From Orientallactaga sibirica (Eukaryota; Chordata; Mammalia; Rodentia; Dipodidae): a stretch of DNA of 64,000 bases. Each line of letters starts with the position of its first letter. Positions within the stretch are counted from its first letter, which is position 1. Below the pieces are notes generated by a model. That model was not told the DNA's origin. It did no database searches and saw only the letters and a program-made list of their open reading frames with translations. Location: contig JAEOAD010001566.1 in assembly GCA_036365145.1 (NCBI GenBank), forward strand, positions 1 to 64,000, given 5' to 3'. The position numbers and the translations under genes were made by a program. This document shows positions 45,494 through 55,969 of this stretch, one piece after another.

Positions 45494-46862
45494 CAGGAAT
45501 GTGGGGGAATGCTACAGCCTACCAGCCACCATTCCTTTGTAACCATAGCCCCTCTCGCAGGCCTCAACCACTGAGTGACGAGAGAAAATCTGCTCATTCT
45601 TTTTTGTTTTCACTTCAATACTTTTCTGTTGTGGAGAGATGTTTTCTTTCCTGGAGCAGCCCCTGTCATCTTCCTGTGGGCATAATGCTCCTAGTTGACC
45701 TTTTGAAATTCTGTTTCTGCAGATTGGTGTCACAAATTGAGTACTCTAGACTCTGGCTCCCATTCATGTCATTTTTCTTCCAACTACTGTGATGTCTAAA
45801 GTATTTTATTTGTTTGTCCCTCATGGCAACTTTACACATTGCTTCACGAAGAGAGGCCCTTGAAAGCACAGCACCTGCTCACCCTTCTGGAGTTTCTGAC
45901 CCAAACATTTGATAAATTTGAATTGTCAAGAATTTGAGATTTAGTCTCTGGATTATAGCACCTGTCTTGCTGGCTCAGTACACACCTCTTTGAAGAGAAT
46001 AGTGACCCAGGGATAATTGACTGTTATGTTCAGGTGAAATATCTCTTCTCCTTTGTGTGCCAACATTTGCTGGTTATGAAAAAGCATACAGGAATGTTAC
46101 TATTTCTGTGACTTCTGTTCCTGCATAAAGTTCTTTTAAGTGAGACATAAAAGTAGATTTTTTCTTTTATCAAGAAACTGAAGCAATAGAAATCATGACT
46201 TTGGGTGAAAATGCTGTTGCCTGCAGGTTTGCCTGCATTTCCCCATACCCAATTCTTTCTCTATTGCCCCTTTTCCAGACATGGTGGTGGTGGTGTATGT
46301 TTGTATACATGTTTGTGACTATGTTATTGTTGTGTGTGTGCATGTGTGTGTGCAGGTTTGAGCTGTCTCAACTTTGCCTGTGTTCATGCAAGCTGTAGCT
46401 GTTCCCAAGCTTTGGGGATTTCCAAGGAAGGTTTTAGACTTGCTGAAACTTGCTGTGGGATATAGTTAGTCTGATCATCATACTAGAATCTCCTGACAGC
46501 TTACAAGTTCAAGGAGGGCCGGGTGTTTCACATTCCAAACAGCTACCTTTGCTTTTGTTCTTTGCATCCCTTACCTACAGTCCAAGAGAAATCAAAATCA
46601 AGGTCCTTGCTGTTCCTCAGCTCAAGCTCATTCTGGGTAGAATAGGCCCAGTTATTAACCACTCTATTATACAACTCAACTTCAAAATTCTGCATCTTCA
46701 GAACGTTGTGCATCAAGAACTCTTAGGGCTTTAGAGGCTTCAGCAAACCCAACACATACATATGGTTACTTTATGTTCTCATATAAGCATATGGGAATTT
46801 TTCTTTCTTGTATGTAATATAGTCTTGCACCACAGAGAGTGTTTTTCCCCTGAGGATTTTTC
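45494..46862. other. No gene recognised
   Basis: Single-copy-looking sequence with a short GT-rich stretch at 46315-46355. Frames (45499-45792, 46450-46734) lack motifs. Confidence 0.45.
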
Positions 46863-47570
46863 TTTTATTTTAAAACTTTTTATTGCCAACTTCTGTGATG
46901 CAGAAAATGTACCAGGATGATAATCCCCTTCTACTATTCCTCTTCCCTCCCAGAATCCTCCCTCCACTGAATCCCTTCTTTACAACTAGTGTCACTCCAT
47001 TTTGATGCCATTATTTTTTCCATCTTTATGCAGGTCTTATGTAGGTAGTGTCAACCACTGTGAGGTCATGAATATCAAGGCCACTTTGTGTCTGGAAGAC
47101 AGTATTATAGACATTCCTCCCCTTCCTTTGGCTCTTAAAATCTTTTTTCCACTTCTTCCATGCTAGTTCCTAAACCTTGGGAGGGTATGATAGGGGTGGC
47201 TTACTTAGTGCTGAACACTCCACTGTCACTTCTTGGCACTATGGTAAATTTTGAGTCACCCCAGTAGTCACTGCTACCCAAAAAGATAAGTTTCTCTAAC
47301 AAAAAGTGAGAGTAGTATTAATATATGGGCATAAACATAAATGTTTATAGGATAATTTGGTGAACATAATGTATGTGTTTAGCCAGAGAATAGTAATATT
47401 ATGACCTCTCCAGCCATAGGCTTTTGACTGGGTTTTTAGTATCAGGCATGAATTCCCTCCAGTGTAGCAAGCCTCAAGTCCAACCAGAGAGCAATTGGTT
47501 TCCTCCGTAATAGACATTCCACCATTACACCAGTTGTACATTTGGCCTAGCTGGCTAACCATAAAGCTTA
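46863..47570 (-). mobile_element. LINE-1 3'UTR fragment
   Basis: Starts tttttattgccaacttctgtg. Strings such as gaggtcatgaatatcaaggc, agagtgggcct-like 'gtgtagcaagcctcaagtcc' and agagcaattggtttcc match the 3'UTR at 7960-8500. Confidence 0.75.
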
Positions 47571-48894
47571 TAGGTCTGAGGATTACTTTTGTTAACAGAA
47601 AAGCCCCTTTTCCCTCTTCTTCTCATATCCTTGTTTTCTTCAACTCATTTTCTCCCTTATTTTCTTCTGCTGGCCTGTAGTGTTCATTTTATTGCTTTTA
47701 TTCTCCTTTATAATTTCAAACTTGAAGAAAAAGATGGAAAGGCATGCCAGTCTGCATGAATGAGATCAGACTCCAGTTAGGGTCTGGTAACACGAGCAAT
47801 GTGGAATATAAGCCCTCAGCATATGTACTCAGGCTAATGTCAACTTAGTGTTGAAAAAAGAAAATTTCATAAGCATGGGTTTAGAGAGACCCAATTGAAT
47901 GTTTCTTAATAATACTAAATTTAAAAAGACCATATGATTTCAGTATACATACCAGCTCCACATGTGCCAAAAACAGATAGTTCTGTTAAGTAAACATCAT
48001 ATGATCTTAATTTTCAATTCTATTGGTAAAAGTGTAGAATAATATCATAACACACCACAGGTGTTTTGATCAACATTAGATATACTATTAGACTCATGTA
48101 TTTCTGAGAGGCAAATTCTTTGACTAACTAGAGTGGGCATGGGTACATGTGAACATCAAGGCGAGTTACTGTCTAGGAAAGTCAGATGATTTCGGTTGGG
48201 GTGGACAGTAGAAGACAATGTAAATCATTAACTATGAGTATGTAGGAATTAGGGCAGGAAAAAGTCCTGAAATGAGACAGAAGGGTTCTGCCTAGGTGGC
48301 ATTGGGTGGTGCAGAGAGTAAGAACAGTTGGTTTATGGCCAGAAAATACAATTCAGTGGTTTGAGAATAAAGTAAAAAATAGTTGCTAGCAGTCTATGAA
48401 GTCAATCATTGGCATAATGGCTAAAATTAACTGAAGCTTACAGTTGTATTATCATGTTTCTTTAAAGTATATATAACAGGCTTTAGCTATTGTTGTTTTA
48501 TTATAATACCTTCTGAGGATATTAACTACTACTATTCTGTACAATTTAATCAATGTTTCAACTCAAAGAAAGAAGTAAATTGGTAAAGGAAAAGCACACC
48601 CTTGTTTATACATAAAATCTCTCCTATCCTGGGATATCCAGGTGGATTCATGTAAGGGATTAGGGTGAATGCTAGGTAGATTTCTGAGGAAAATGACTAT
48701 CTTGGTGGAAATAAAGGAAGATCCAATATTAGATTTATCATACAAGAATTCTTTAAATTAAAAATATAGAAATTAGAGTGAGAGACTAAAGAGTAAAATT
48801 CTAGATACCATTGTTGTGGATCTTCTGTGGAGAATTAAGGGCATATGCATTTAGTATCTGCAGTATCATTTAGGGTTGTATTCTTCAAGGGTGT
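47571..48894. other. No gene or clear repeat recognised
   Basis: AT-rich, about 1.3 kb, nothing supported. Confidence 0.45.
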
Positions 48895-48955
48895 AAAGAA
48901 GTAGCTGAGCATGGTGGCACATACCTGTAATCCTGACACTCAAGAGGCTGAGTTA
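48895..48955 (+). mobile_element. B1 left fragment
   Basis: gctgagcatggtggcacata, cctgtaatcctgacactcaag. Old and truncated. Confidence 0.6.
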
Positions 48956-49493
48956 CCACATTCACTAGTCTAGCTAGTGTGTGAGATGGTTTCAGAAATG
49001 ACAAACACACAAAACAGAAGACAAGAAAAAGATATTTGCCCGTTTCCATAACTGGGATGCCTCAAATGTGTCTATTCTCAATGCCAATGAATTTCCTGTT
49101 CCTGTGCTTCCTGCAATTGGCTCTGGCAGTATGAGGTCTCCTATGAAGGTCGGGGGTAACCAGAAAATGCCTTTTGTAGTAGAATGAGTAGCTTTCCTGG
49201 GCTTCATACTGAGGAAGGGACAATGTTGAAGAAGAGCAACAAGTAGATCATACCAAAACTGTGGGAAGGAAACTTACTTCTGATGCTGACTGCTTTGAAA
49301 AAAAAAAAGGTTTTCCTTCATGCTTGCTTACTGACCCAGGTAACATCCTCAGCTTCCTAACCTTCCCCTGCCTGACAGGCCTCCTGCTGCCCTCCTCAAA
49401 GGTGACTATTTTTCTCTTTCTTCTTGCCTTCTACTCACTAGGTTTTAAGAATTTGAAAGGCTCTTAGCACTCATACTTGTGAATTTGGGAGGA

Positions 49494-49620
49494 AGCTGGG
49501 AGTGCTGGCAGACACCTTCAATCCTAGCACTCAGAAGGATGGGGTAGAAGGACTGCCATGAGTTCAAGGCCAACCTTGGCTATCAAATGAGTGCCAGGTT
49601 AGCCTGGGCTATACTAAAAC
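49494..49620 (+). mobile_element. Old B1 SINE
   Basis: gctgggagtgctggcagac, cttcaatcctagcactcag, ccatgagttcaaggccaacc. Confidence 0.7.
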
Positions 49621-49871
49621 ATGTATATGTGTTTTCATATATATGAAAAAACATTTAGTTATAAGTCCTGATTCTTTTTTTGGGGGGGTACACTGTGTAT
49701 TAATTTAATCAGAGAATATCGTCAGTTCTTTCTTACAAATATGTCCAAAATTCAACAATTTCTGACTCGCAGTACTGTTACCCCTCTGATCCATGTCACC
49801 ACCGTCTGTCAATATTCCATATAGCAGTCTCATACAAGGTCTTTTTTGATGCTTCGCTAAATAGTTAATTA

Positions 49872-50079
49872 ATATTTTAAAATATTTTAGTTATTTATTT
49901 CCAAGGAGAGAGAGAAGAGAAGAGAATGGGTGAGCCAGGGCTTCTAGCTGCTGCAAATGAACTCTAGATGCATACATTACTTTGTGCGTCTGGCTTTTAT
50001 GTGGGTACTGAGGAATTGAACCAGGGTTGTTAGAGTTTGCAGGCAAGCACCTTAGCATCCGAGCCATCTCTCCAGCCCT
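49872..50079 (-). mobile_element. DIP-like SINE
   Basis: gagccagggcttctagctgc, gggtactgaggaattgaacc, ggcaagcaccttagcatccg, gccatctctccagccc. Confidence 0.88.
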
Positions 50080-50321
50080 AGTATTTTAAATCTGTTAACT
50101 CAATCCTTGTATTTCACTCCTCAAAATGATGGTGGAATTGAATAAATTTGTCATTATAATATCTGAAGGATTTTATTATTAATAAAGTTTATTTATTCAT
50201 ATATTAATTTAGTAAATTATTGAAATTCCTCACATGTCAAACATTGTTTAGTATGTTAGATTTACAGAGGGATCAAGATGTTACTTAACAAACATTGTAA
50301 TTAATGTTAGAATAGGCATAT

Positions 50322-50490
50322 GTTTTATATCGGGGTGTCTAACCGTTTGTCTTCTCTGGGCCACACTGAGTTAAGAAAAATTGTCTTGGGCCACACACAT
50401 TAACCATACAAAAACTAACAAAAGTTGATGAGCCAAAAGAAATCCAGATATAATTTTCATGATATTTTCCACCACAGATAAGCATCAAAG
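50322..50490 (+). repeat. Possible hAT DNA-transposon end
   Basis: tcggggtgtctaaccgtttg, ctctgggccacactgag, ttgtcttgggccacacac and aaaagttgatgagccaaaag resemble a widespread mammalian hAT-type element end as I recall it. The other terminus was not identified. Confidence 0.4.
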
Positions 50491-50537
50491 TCCTTTCTTA
50501 AAATTTTTAATTATGCGGTATCCTATTCAGATTGTCT

Positions 50538-50742
50538 TTTTTTTTCTTTTAGTTGGGGGCCTCATGTAACCCAGGCTGGTTTTGAACTTGCTATGTGCTA
50601 AGACTGACCTTGATTCTACGTCTTGAGTTCTGGGATTACCATCAAGTACTGCCATACTGAAGTTTATATGGAGCTGGGGATCAAAATCATGTGTGCATGA
50701 TAGAGAAGCACTTCCAAACCAGTTATATCCCTAGCCCCTGGG
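50538..50742 (-). mobile_element. B4-type (B1 + ID) composite SINE
   Basis: A B1-like left part (gtaacccaggctggttttgaac, gttctgggattacca) followed by an ID-type head reading ggctagggatataac on the minus strand. Confidence 0.62.
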
Positions 50743-50811
50743 GAGTCTTAAAACAACTGAGCAAGTTCTGAGTTTACAATCACTAATAAAATGAATATAT
50801 CGAACTAATAT

Positions 50812-51036
50812 TTGAAAAATATTTTTGTTTACTTATTTGCAAACACAGAGAAAGGAAGAGAGGGAAACAGAGGAGGTGGGGAATGGGTGTGCTAGGGCAT
50901 CCTGTCACTGCTAATGAACTCCAGACACATGGGCTACTTAGTGTATCTGGCTTTGTGTGGGTACTTGGGAATTGAACCTGTGCTGTTAGGCTTTGCAAAG
51001 AAGTGCCTTTAATGGCTGAATCATCTCTCCAGTCCC
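50812..51036 (-). mobile_element. DIP-like SINE
   Basis: gtgtgctagggcatcctgtc, ggtacttgggaattgaacc, gcctttaatggctgaatc, atctctccagtccc. Confidence 0.85.
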
Positions 51037-51121
51037 CAAGTACTATTTTTAATTAACTACTTTTTGTAATTTACTAAAATGTGTTTCTTTGAAAATACAT
51101 CAGTAGGAAGAATTTCAACAA

Positions 51122-51250
51122 TTTATTTTATTACATTTTATATTTATTATAAATATTTATGATAAATATTTTATTTATTATATTATAATAAATATATTTA
51201 TATTTATCATAAATATTTATTATAAATATTTATTTTATTTTTTATTATAA
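51122..51250. repeat. AT-rich imperfect repeat
   Basis: Repeated ttattataaatatttatg-like words, almost pure A+T. Confidence 0.8.
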
Positions 51251-51771
51251 GCCACAATCATAAGAATCATACTGTGATAATTCTTACTAGTCCATCAAGT
51301 ATGACCCAATAAGTATGCTATTTATTGTGACAATACTTTGGTTAGGGTTTTTGAGCAATGATCTTGGGTGCTATGAACCTGTGCAGTGTTCTTGTCAGAC
51401 TTTTGCCTGTGATGTCCCAAATCCACCCTTCTTTGCTCTGATTTGTAATTCTGGAGCTGAGACTCTGAAGTCTGGGTACAGAACACTGCTGTCTGCAGGT
51501 TTGCCACTCTAGGTTATCATCTTTCTATTTACTGATGGCTATTGATATTGTGCTAAATAATAAGACTATTGACTTTTTCGTATTTTTAGTATAGAAGCAA
51601 AAGAAACAGGGAAGCATAAACTAGTGGAATATTTGACACTGTTTTTGAGAAAGCAATGTATCACTATCTGTTTTGATGGAAGTATTTGCAAATTTCATTG
51701 AATTCTAAAGGTGCTTATTGAATGATTTGTTTGTAATTTTCCTTTTAGTGTGATTAATTCTCAAAATAGTT
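51251..51771. other. No gene or clear repeat recognised
   Basis: The frames at 51315-51512 and 51322-51507 are antiparallel over the same bases and carry no motif. Confidence 0.45.
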
Positions 51772-52339
51772 GCTGAAGAAAATAGGTATGGCTAAACAGC
51801 AGTGGCATGAACAAGACATTGTTGAAGTGAGGAGTAATTGTTTCTGGAGAGAGGATCTAAAAAACTGCAGTAAAGAGACATGGGAAAATTTTTCTTTACA
51901 TTGAATATAGATTTCAGCTACATGCATTCTGGTTGAAAGTTGTCAGGCAACATATTTGTGTTGACTAAAAATGGATTTGCAAATAAGCCAAAATATTAAT
52001 TGTTTTCTCAGAAATCTTGAGTTCTGTTTTCAAATTCTAGTATCACACAGAAAAGCAAGGCTACATATTTTTCCTCTTCACAGGACCAAGTTTAGTGTGT
52101 TGAAATGCATAAAATTGCTTGTCTTGATTTGAACTTGATGTAACTTCAGCTTTATTTGGAACATTATTATGATTTGAGGCATTATATTGATAAATTGGTT
52201 TTTTACTTTGAAGATGCATGTTTGCCTCATTTAAATGAGTATTTACATCCACTAAAAATGATACGTTTTCAAGATCAAATTCTGGTAATGTTGCAGTGAA
52301 AAATGCAACCAGAAGCAGCTTCTGGGAGGACATGGTCTA

Positions 52340-52610
52340 TTTTAGGGCTACAGATTCCAGGGAAAGTTAAATCATGCTGGATGAAGCTGACTCACTTCCA
52401 TACATCCATAGCAGAGACAGAGAGAGAGAGAGAAATAGAGACAGAGAGAGAGAGAGAGAGAGAACCAACACCAGCAAGTATGAACAGCCAGGGCTTAAAC
52501 TGGCTCTTAACACACCTTAGGTCTGGATTCAAGATCCTGCCTCGGTGACATACCTCCTCAAGGAGGTTCTGCCCATTGAAGTCCAAGTTGAAAAAGCAAT
52601 CTTTTAATTT
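52340..52610. other. Insert within the hAT fossil, with GA repeat
   Basis: A (GA)n stretch at 52414-52463 sits in sequence absent from the homologous fossil at 36170-36510. The strings cctcctcaaggaggttctgcccattgaag hint at a MaLR-like LTR, but this is weak. Confidence 0.35.
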
Positions 52611-52615
52611 AAATT

Positions 52616-52846
52616 TTGTTTTTAATTTTTTTTTATTTTACATAGAGAGAGAGAGAGGTGATTGGCCCATGAGGGCCTCAGCCACTGCGATTGAACTCCA
52701 GATGTTTGAGCAACATAGTAGGTATATGCAACCTTGCACTTACCTCACCTTTGTGTGTCTGGCTTATGTGGGATCTGGAGAGTTGAACATGGGTCCTTAG
52801 GCTTCACAGGCAAGTGCCTTAACCACTAAGCAATCTCTCAAGTCCA
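52616..52846 (-). mobile_element. DIP-like SINE inside hAT fossil
   Basis: gagagagagagaggtgattgg, gggatctggagagttgaac, ggcaagtgccttaaccacta, atctctcaagtcc. Confidence 0.87.
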
Positions 52847-53307
52847 CAAGCTCAATCTTATTCAAAAGTACTTCAGGCTATGGGGGACATTCATTCACAT
52901 TTACATCACCACAGGTAGAAAATTTGTTTTTGATACCATAAATTACTTGATAATATGTTGCACATAATAAAATAAAAGCATCAACAATTTTAAGGAATTC
53001 CTGGAATTGGTAATTATGCAATTCATGGACTTGATGATTTGTATGATGGTGCCCATCTTTAAGCTTTTGCACATAAATTTCTTGATGCACTTTGCAATGA
53101 CACTTCATTAAACATGAGTAGTGGGTGACAATTTTGTCATGTTTTGTTTAACAAGTCCCTTTCTGGGCACCATCAGTGAGTATGCCGAACATGTTGTTAA
53201 TGGGCAAAGTGATTTTTCACTTTAAAATGTTTTTTACTGCTTCACATTAATCTCTAGATTTTGATGTATCATTTCATGGCACCAAAGAGGCTTTCTTATA
53301 TTTTACT

Positions 53308-53495
53308 TTTTAATTATTTATTTGAGAGAGATAGACACAGAGAGAGAGAATTGGCACACCAGGGCCTCTAGCAAATGAACTCCAGATACATGTTCCACTT
53401 TGTGTATCTGGCTTACATGGGTCCAGTGGACTTGAACCTTGGTCCTTTGACTTTACAGACAAGGGCTTTAAGTGCTAAGCCATATCTCCAGCTCC
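53308..53495 (-). mobile_element. DIP-like SINE inside hAT fossil
   Basis: tttgagagagatagacacag, caccagggcctctagc, acaagggctttaagtgcta, atatctccagctcc. Confidence 0.85.
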
Positions 53496-53652
53496 CCCTC
53501 CTTTTTTCCAGGTAGAGTCTCACTGTAGCCCAAGATGACCTGGAAATCCCTCTGTAGTCCCAGGCTGGCCTTGCACTCACAGTGATCCTCTTACCTCTGC
53601 CCCCCCCATCCTGAGTGCAGGGATTAAACGTGTGTGCCACCATGCCTGGCAA
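53495..53652 (-). mobile_element. B1 SINE adjoining the SINE above
   Basis: ccaggtagagtctcactgta, ctgtagtcccaggctggcc, gtgcagggattaaacgtgtg. Confidence 0.83.
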
Positions 53653-54019
53653 GAGGCCATTTCTTAGTGACATTGCACTCATCATCAATGTTTCTAATAA
53701 AATGGCAAGTCAAGCTGTTTTTGTACCATCTGTATTGTCATTCATCAACAAAGCATAAAATTTAAAGCTAATGGCTCTGCTCCTCACTTTTTATATAGAT
53801 TTTTCACTTTCGCTAATTCTCCTGGCTGTAATCTGATGAGACAAACTTATTTTTATATATAGCCTCCTTTACTTTCCCCAGGGCATAGTATGTGTGCAAG
53901 ACTCTTCATACATTGCTTAGAAAACTGAGCATCAGTATGTGGTCTTTTTTAGCCATTAAACTTGAGACTGCATAACTAGCTTTTATAATGAGATCCATCT
54001 GAGTTGTAACATTAAAAGA

Positions 54020-54065
54020 GTTTACACCTTAAAATTAATTAAATTAATTAATTAATTAAAATTAA
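54020..54065. repeat. AATT microsatellite
   Basis: Repeated aattaatt words at about 54033-54062. Confidence 0.8.
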
Positions 54066-54955
54066 AAGAGAATACACCTTTTTTTTCAGTTCTCCTATTT
54101 TGTCCTTATAGCACAATCTTTGATATGCACTGACTTTGGCCATATGTTTTTGTGTAAAATACCTTTTAAATTTATAGTCTTTCAGATCCTCCACAAATTA
54201 AACAGAGTGCCTTACTATTTACCCCAATAGAAAAGTAGTCATCTGCCCATTTTTTTACTTTTTAAATTGTTTTTTATTGACAACTTCTTTAATTGTAGGC
54301 AATATCCCATAGTACTTTCCTCCCTCCCACCAGTTTCCCCTTTGAAACTTCACTCGCCATCATGTTCCCTCCCCCTCTCAATCAGTCTCTCCTTTCAGTT
54401 TGATGTCATGATCTTTTCCTCCTATTATGATGGTTTTGTGTAGGTAGTGTCAGGCACTGTGAGGTCATGGATATCCAGGCCATTTTCTGTCTGGAGAAGC
54501 ATGTTGTAAGGAGTCCTACTCTTCCTTTGGCTCTTACATTCTTTCTGCCCCCTCTTCTGCGATGGACCCTGAGCCTTGGAAGGTGTGTTTGAGATATTTC
54601 AGTTCTGAGCATTCCTCTGTCCCTTTTTCTTAGCACCATGGTGCCTTCTGAGTCATCACAAGGATGCCACCATCTGAAAAGAGAAGCTTCTCTAAACAAA
54701 AGTGAGAGTAGCATTAATATATGGGTGTGGACATTAAGAGAAGTGCTTACTGGGCAGTTTGGGGAGCAAAGTATATACATTTAGTGAGAAACCAGCAGGC
54801 ATTACACCCTTAGGGCTTATGACTACCCCTGTCGTAGGTGGTCAGTATCAGGGATATATTCCTTCCCATGGAGTGGGCCTCCAGTCCAATTAGAGAGCAG
54901 CTGTTTTCCCCCCAAACAGGCATGCCACTATTGCCCCCGTTGTCTCATTTGGCAT

Positions 54956-55384
54956 TGTATGGCACAATGCAGGTTTGGCCCTCGCCAGACCACCTGCTAG
55001 TGTGCATGGCACAGTGCACGTTGGGCCCTAGCCAAGCTACCTGCTAGAAGAAACCAGGAAGTGGCTTCTGTGGACGTGGCATCCTGCACAGACCTGGCGT
55101 GACAAGAGTTATAGCCACAGGCCCACGAGCAATCTGCTGCAAGATGATTTGCCTGGAGACAGGCTGTCATTGGTCACAAGAAGAGAACCACCCCATACAA
55201 TGATTGGCCAGCCAAACCCTTAGAACCCCCTACACTTTCTTAAATAAAGGAGTTTGCAGTAGCTCACCCTCTGCCTGCTTCCACCCAACTCCCAGAGTCT
55301 GTGTTGTGACTCCGTGCCTCTCACCCCCTACCCAGCGGAGACTCTGTGGTCCCTCCTGGGCTGGCCCTAGGAGGGACCCCAACA
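54956..55384 (+). mobile_element. Class II-like solo LTR inside L1 3'UTR
   Basis: Comparison with the homologous 3'UTR at 8510-8530 shows an extra 429 bp starting TGTATGGCACAATGC and ending GACCCCAACA. Flanking tggcat (54950-54955) and tggcct (55385-55390) look like a 6-bp target duplication with one mismatch, fitting a class II retrovirus. A poly(A) signal is at 55243-55248 (taaataaagg). Internal near-repeats of tggcacaatgcaggtttggc / tggcacagtgcacgttgggc occur in its 5' part. No internal viral sequence remains. Confidence 0.8.
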
Positions 55385-55969
55385 TGGCCTGGCTGGCCAA
55401 ATTTAAGGTTTGTAGTGTTCACTGTTGAGTATCTTCACTGGTGGTTTCTCTCTTCCATTGAACTGCATGCAGTGTAGCTTTTTCCAACTTTCTGTCAGCT
55501 GGTCCACATGGAGGAGGCTTTCAGCTCTGCTCCAGCAGGATTTCTCAGTGACTTTGCAGCCCAAGTATGTGGAGTCTTCAGCAATAGGGTCTTACCATCT
55601 ATTCCAAGGGCCTCAGCAATGGCCTATAATGTTTTGGGGGTATCTATGACCTCCCCAGCCAACAACTCACTGAAAGGTATCCCATCCCTGGCACTGAAAA
55701 TTTTATAGTAACAATCTATGGCTTCTGAGTGTTCCATTGTCCAGAAAAGTAGTTTTACATCTGACTTATATATATATCCTCTTAGATTTTGACTAGCCCT
55801 CCCTCCACCTTTCCTTTCCCCAATCTCTTCCCCTAACCTCCCTTAGGCCTTTTCACCCCCATCAATCTGTTCTTCTACTTACATATATACAATACCATCC
55901 TATTAAGTACCCCCTCCTTCCCTTTCTATTCCCTTTATATCCCCTTTCTAGCTTACTGGTTTCTGCTAC

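Larger units (their letters stand above)
51772..54190 (-). pseudogene. hAT-family transposase fossil, most of the catalytic region
   Basis: Reading the minus strand downward: ASYAVSSLMAKKDHILM near 54000, a region with LCFVDE at about 53740, LTDGAQKGTC near 53175, then CLMKCHCKVHQEIYVQKLKD, YQFQEFLKIVDAFIL, SFLVDVNTHLNEANMHLQSK (52270-52190) and finally FANPFLVNTNMLPDNFQPEC near 51950. This order (ASYxVAxLIAK; LDEST-like; TDGAxxMxGxxxG; CxxHQExLxxK; QFQEFL; FLVDITxHLNELNxxLQ; PFxVxxxxxPxxLQxE) is that of mammalian Charlie/SCAND3/ZBED5-like hAT transposases. Stops, shifts and inserted SINEs (53308, 53495, 52616) make it inactive. The N-terminal BED finger and inverted repeats were not found. 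Confidence 0.75.

Noticed and set aside
52061..52333. 90-codon frame starting MSSQKLLLVAFF that looks like a secreted protein
   Set aside because: The apparent signal peptide is chance. SFLVDVNTHLNEANMHLQ is the hAT transposase block and the frame continues a fossil on both sides.
54950..55390. Alternative reading of the LTR target duplication as 4 bp (tggc)
   Set aside because: A 4-bp reading would need an LTR starting with ATTG; the TG...CA ends with a 6-bp duplication and one mismatch is simpler.
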